From: Pseudomonadales bacterium
GTDB taxonomy: Bacteria; Pseudomonadota; Gammaproteobacteria; Pseudomonadales; Pseudohongiellaceae
Assembly: GCA_022360535.1 (NCBI GenBank)
Contig: JAKSCP010000443.1
Coordinates: 1 to 7,420 of the forward strand
Direction: 5' to 3'
DNA: 7,420 nucleotides
Shown: positions 6,432-7,420 of the stretch, in pieces
Layout: the number at the start of each line of letters is the position of its first letter
Numbering within the stretch: the first letter of the stretch is position 1
The notes under the pieces: model-generated
Database searches by the model: none
The model's input: the letters and a program-made list of their open reading frames with translations, nothing else
Told to the model about the DNA's origin: nothing
Made by a program: the position numbers and the translations under genes

Positions 6432-7265
6432 CTACGCCGGAGGTGCTTCCAGGCTGATGCGGCCTAGTTTACCGGAGCGGTAATCATTTAGTAATGCTTC
6501 TGCGGTCTTATGCCAGTTCAGACTGCCGCCTTTGTTGCGGGCACCCACATGAACACCAATGGCTTCCATAAGTTGTTCCGTGGATTCTGGTGCTTCTGTA
6601 ATTTGGTATCGGTCGAGTACCGCATTGGCATCGATTTCCATCAACAGTTCAGCAGACAGCCAGCCGATTTCTTCAATGTCCAGGGCTGTCTGTCTAATCG
6701 CTCCGGTTAATGCCAGGCAGAGCGCAGCCCGCTGGTCTTCAAGCCTGGGCCACATCATTCCTGGAGAATCGATCAGAGTCCAATGCTGATCCAGTTTAAT
6801 TCGTTGTTGACCTTTGGTGACAGCCGGCTCATTCCCAGTCTTTGCCGCTTTACGACCAGCAATAGCGTTGATTAATGTGGATTTGCCGACGTTCGGTATT
6901 CCGACGATAAGACAGGTCTGGCTGACATCGATATGTCCATTGGCATTTGGGCTTAGCCTTTCGAGGGCATCAACGATCTGTTGGCTGATGTTTTGTTTGT
7001 CGAGTTCTGTAACCAGGCAACTTTGTTTGCTCTGTGAATTGAAATACTCCTTCCAGCAATGAGTCAGCTGACGATCAGCAAGATCAGCTTTGTTCATAAT
7101 TTTAAGCTTTGGTTTGTCTGCCGCGAGCTCTTGCAGTAGCGGGTTTGTGCTGGCAGCAGGAGCTCTTGCGTCCACGACCTCGACAACGGCCTGTACGGAA
7201 CTCAACGTCTTGATAAGTTCTTTTTTGGCCTTGTGCATATGGCCTGGATACCAGGAAATCTTCAT
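6432..7265 (-). CDS. ylqF: ribosome biogenesis GTPase YlqF/RbgA
   Basis: A 277-residue circularly permuted GTPase. The motif order is the family signature: G4 (NKAD, 58-61) comes before G1 (GIPNVGKST, 122-130), then the G2-region threonine (T150) and G3 (DSPG, 166-169). The N-terminus has the typical WYPGHMHKAKKEL segment (5-17), which supports ATG 7265 as start although no Shine-Dalgarno precedes it. The last 90 residues correspond to the C-terminal RNA-binding helical domain. In Bacillus, RbgA acts late in large-subunit assembly and its GTPase is stimulated by the 50S particle; the same role is inferred here. The usual G5 region is not obvious. It is the first gene of the probable ylqF-protease operon and is divergent from bolA with a 70-bp gap. 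Length is normal (about 270-320). Confidence 0.94.
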   Translation of the reverse strand: MKISWYPGHMHKAKKELIKTLSSVQAVVEVVDARAPAASTNPLLQELAADKPKLKIMNKADLADRQLTHCWKEYFNSQSKQSCLVTELDKQNISQQIVDALERLSPNANGHIDVSQTCLIVGIPNVGKSTLINAIAGRKAAKTGNEPAVTKGQQRIKLDQHWTLIDSPGMMWPRLEDQRAALCLALTGAIRQTALDIEEIGWLSAELLMEIDANAVLDRYQITEAPESTEQLMEAIGVHVGARNKGGSLNWHKTAEALLNDYRSGKLGRISLEAPPA

Positions 7266-7275
7266 GAGAATACTA

Positions 7276-7304
7276 TCGGCAGGATTCAGGAGGACGAGTA
7301 TAAT
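7276..7304 (+). promoter_or_regulatory. sigma70-type promoter for the bolA-like gene
   Basis: A perfect -10 box TATAAT (7299-7304) is preceded at 17 bases by TCGGCA (7276-7281, 4 of 6 matches to TTGACA). The predicted start is near 7311, giving a leader of about 25 nt before the GTG at 7336. E. coli bolA has a sigmaS-dependent promoter with a strong -10; a weak -35 with a perfect -10 would suit that, but this is inference. Confidence 0.55.
7297..7302 (-). promoter_or_regulatory. candidate -10 box for ylqF, overlapping the bolA -10
   Basis: Read on the minus strand, the same bases give TATACT (7302-7297), 5 of 6 matches to the -10 consensus. A start near 7290 would leave a leader of about 25 nt before the ylqF ATG at 7265. 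No good -35 lies 16-18 bases upstream (around 7319-7325). If both are used, the two divergent genes would share one melting region and compete for polymerase. Confidence 0.3.
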
Positions 7305-7335
7305 TTAGTCTAAGCTAGCGAAAAGGGAGCAAACC

Positions 7336-7420
7336 GTGTCGGTGCAGGAAATCATAGAGAAGAAGATCGGTAATGACTTAGATCCTTCTTTGCTAGTGGT
7401 AGAAAATGAAAGCCACCAGC
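7336..7420 (+). CDS. bolA: BolA family protein (N-terminal part; continues past the window)
   Basis: GTG at 7336 opens a frame with no stop to the right edge (28 full codons). The peptide starts MSVQEIIEKKIGND and runs to LVVENESHQ; the I-x-x-K-I helix followed by the strand ending V-x-N/D-E-S-H/Y is the hallmark of BolA N-termini. BolA proteins pair with monothiol glutaredoxins and share a [2Fe-2S] cluster, and E. coli BolA also affects stationary-phase morphology. GGGAG (7325-7329) lies six bases ahead of the GTG, and an in-frame TAG upstream limits extension. A second GTG at 7342 is possible but worse placed. With only the N-terminus visible I cannot separate BolA proper from IbaG/YrbA-like paralogues. 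Confidence 0.75.
   Translation, partial: MSVQEIIEKKIGNDLDPSLLVVENESHQ

Overview
The window looks like the chromosome of a free-living, probably marine gammaproteobacterium. The basis is protein resemblance: a BolA N-terminus, a YlqF/RbgA GTPase, a PreP-like M16C protease and a GltD-like ferredoxin-fused oxidoreductase recall OM60/NOR5, SAR92 or Cellvibrio-type genomes. Base composition is moderate and even. I see no mobile element, tRNA, rRNA or CRISPR. The taxonomic guess is inference.

Layout from left to right. Positions 1-1764 (minus strand) hold a FAD/NAD(P)-dependent GltD/NfnL-like oxidoreductase with a C-terminal two-[4Fe-4S] ferredoxin domain; its 3' end lies beyond the left edge. Positions 1765-1870 are a short intergenic region with a candidate promoter for that gene. 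Positions 1871-3037 (minus) encode a cation diffusion facilitator (CDF) metal exporter with an extended C-terminus. Positions 3038-3410 form the only long gene-poor stretch. It holds a strong minus-strand rho-independent terminator, a candidate minus-strand promoter that would make an RNA of about 150 nt, and, on the plus strand, a 22-codon reading frame with a good ribosome binding site. Positions 3411-6380 (minus) encode a 989-residue M16C zinc metalloprotease, and 6432-7265 (minus) the circularly permuted ribosome-assembly GTPase YlqF/RbgA. Those two probably form an operon. From 7336 to the right edge the plus strand encodes the start of a BolA-family protein, divergent from ylqF across 70 bp containing a clear -10 box.

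Functionally these are mostly housekeeping genes: ribosome assembly and peptide turnover (ylqF and the protease), metal export (CDF), an electron-transfer flavoprotein, and BolA, a partner of monothiol glutaredoxins in iron-sulfur handling. Apart from the probable ylqF-protease operon I see no sign that they work as one pathway. The part most worth a second look is the 373-bp intergenic region at 3038-3410. I found no convincing new multi-gene system here.
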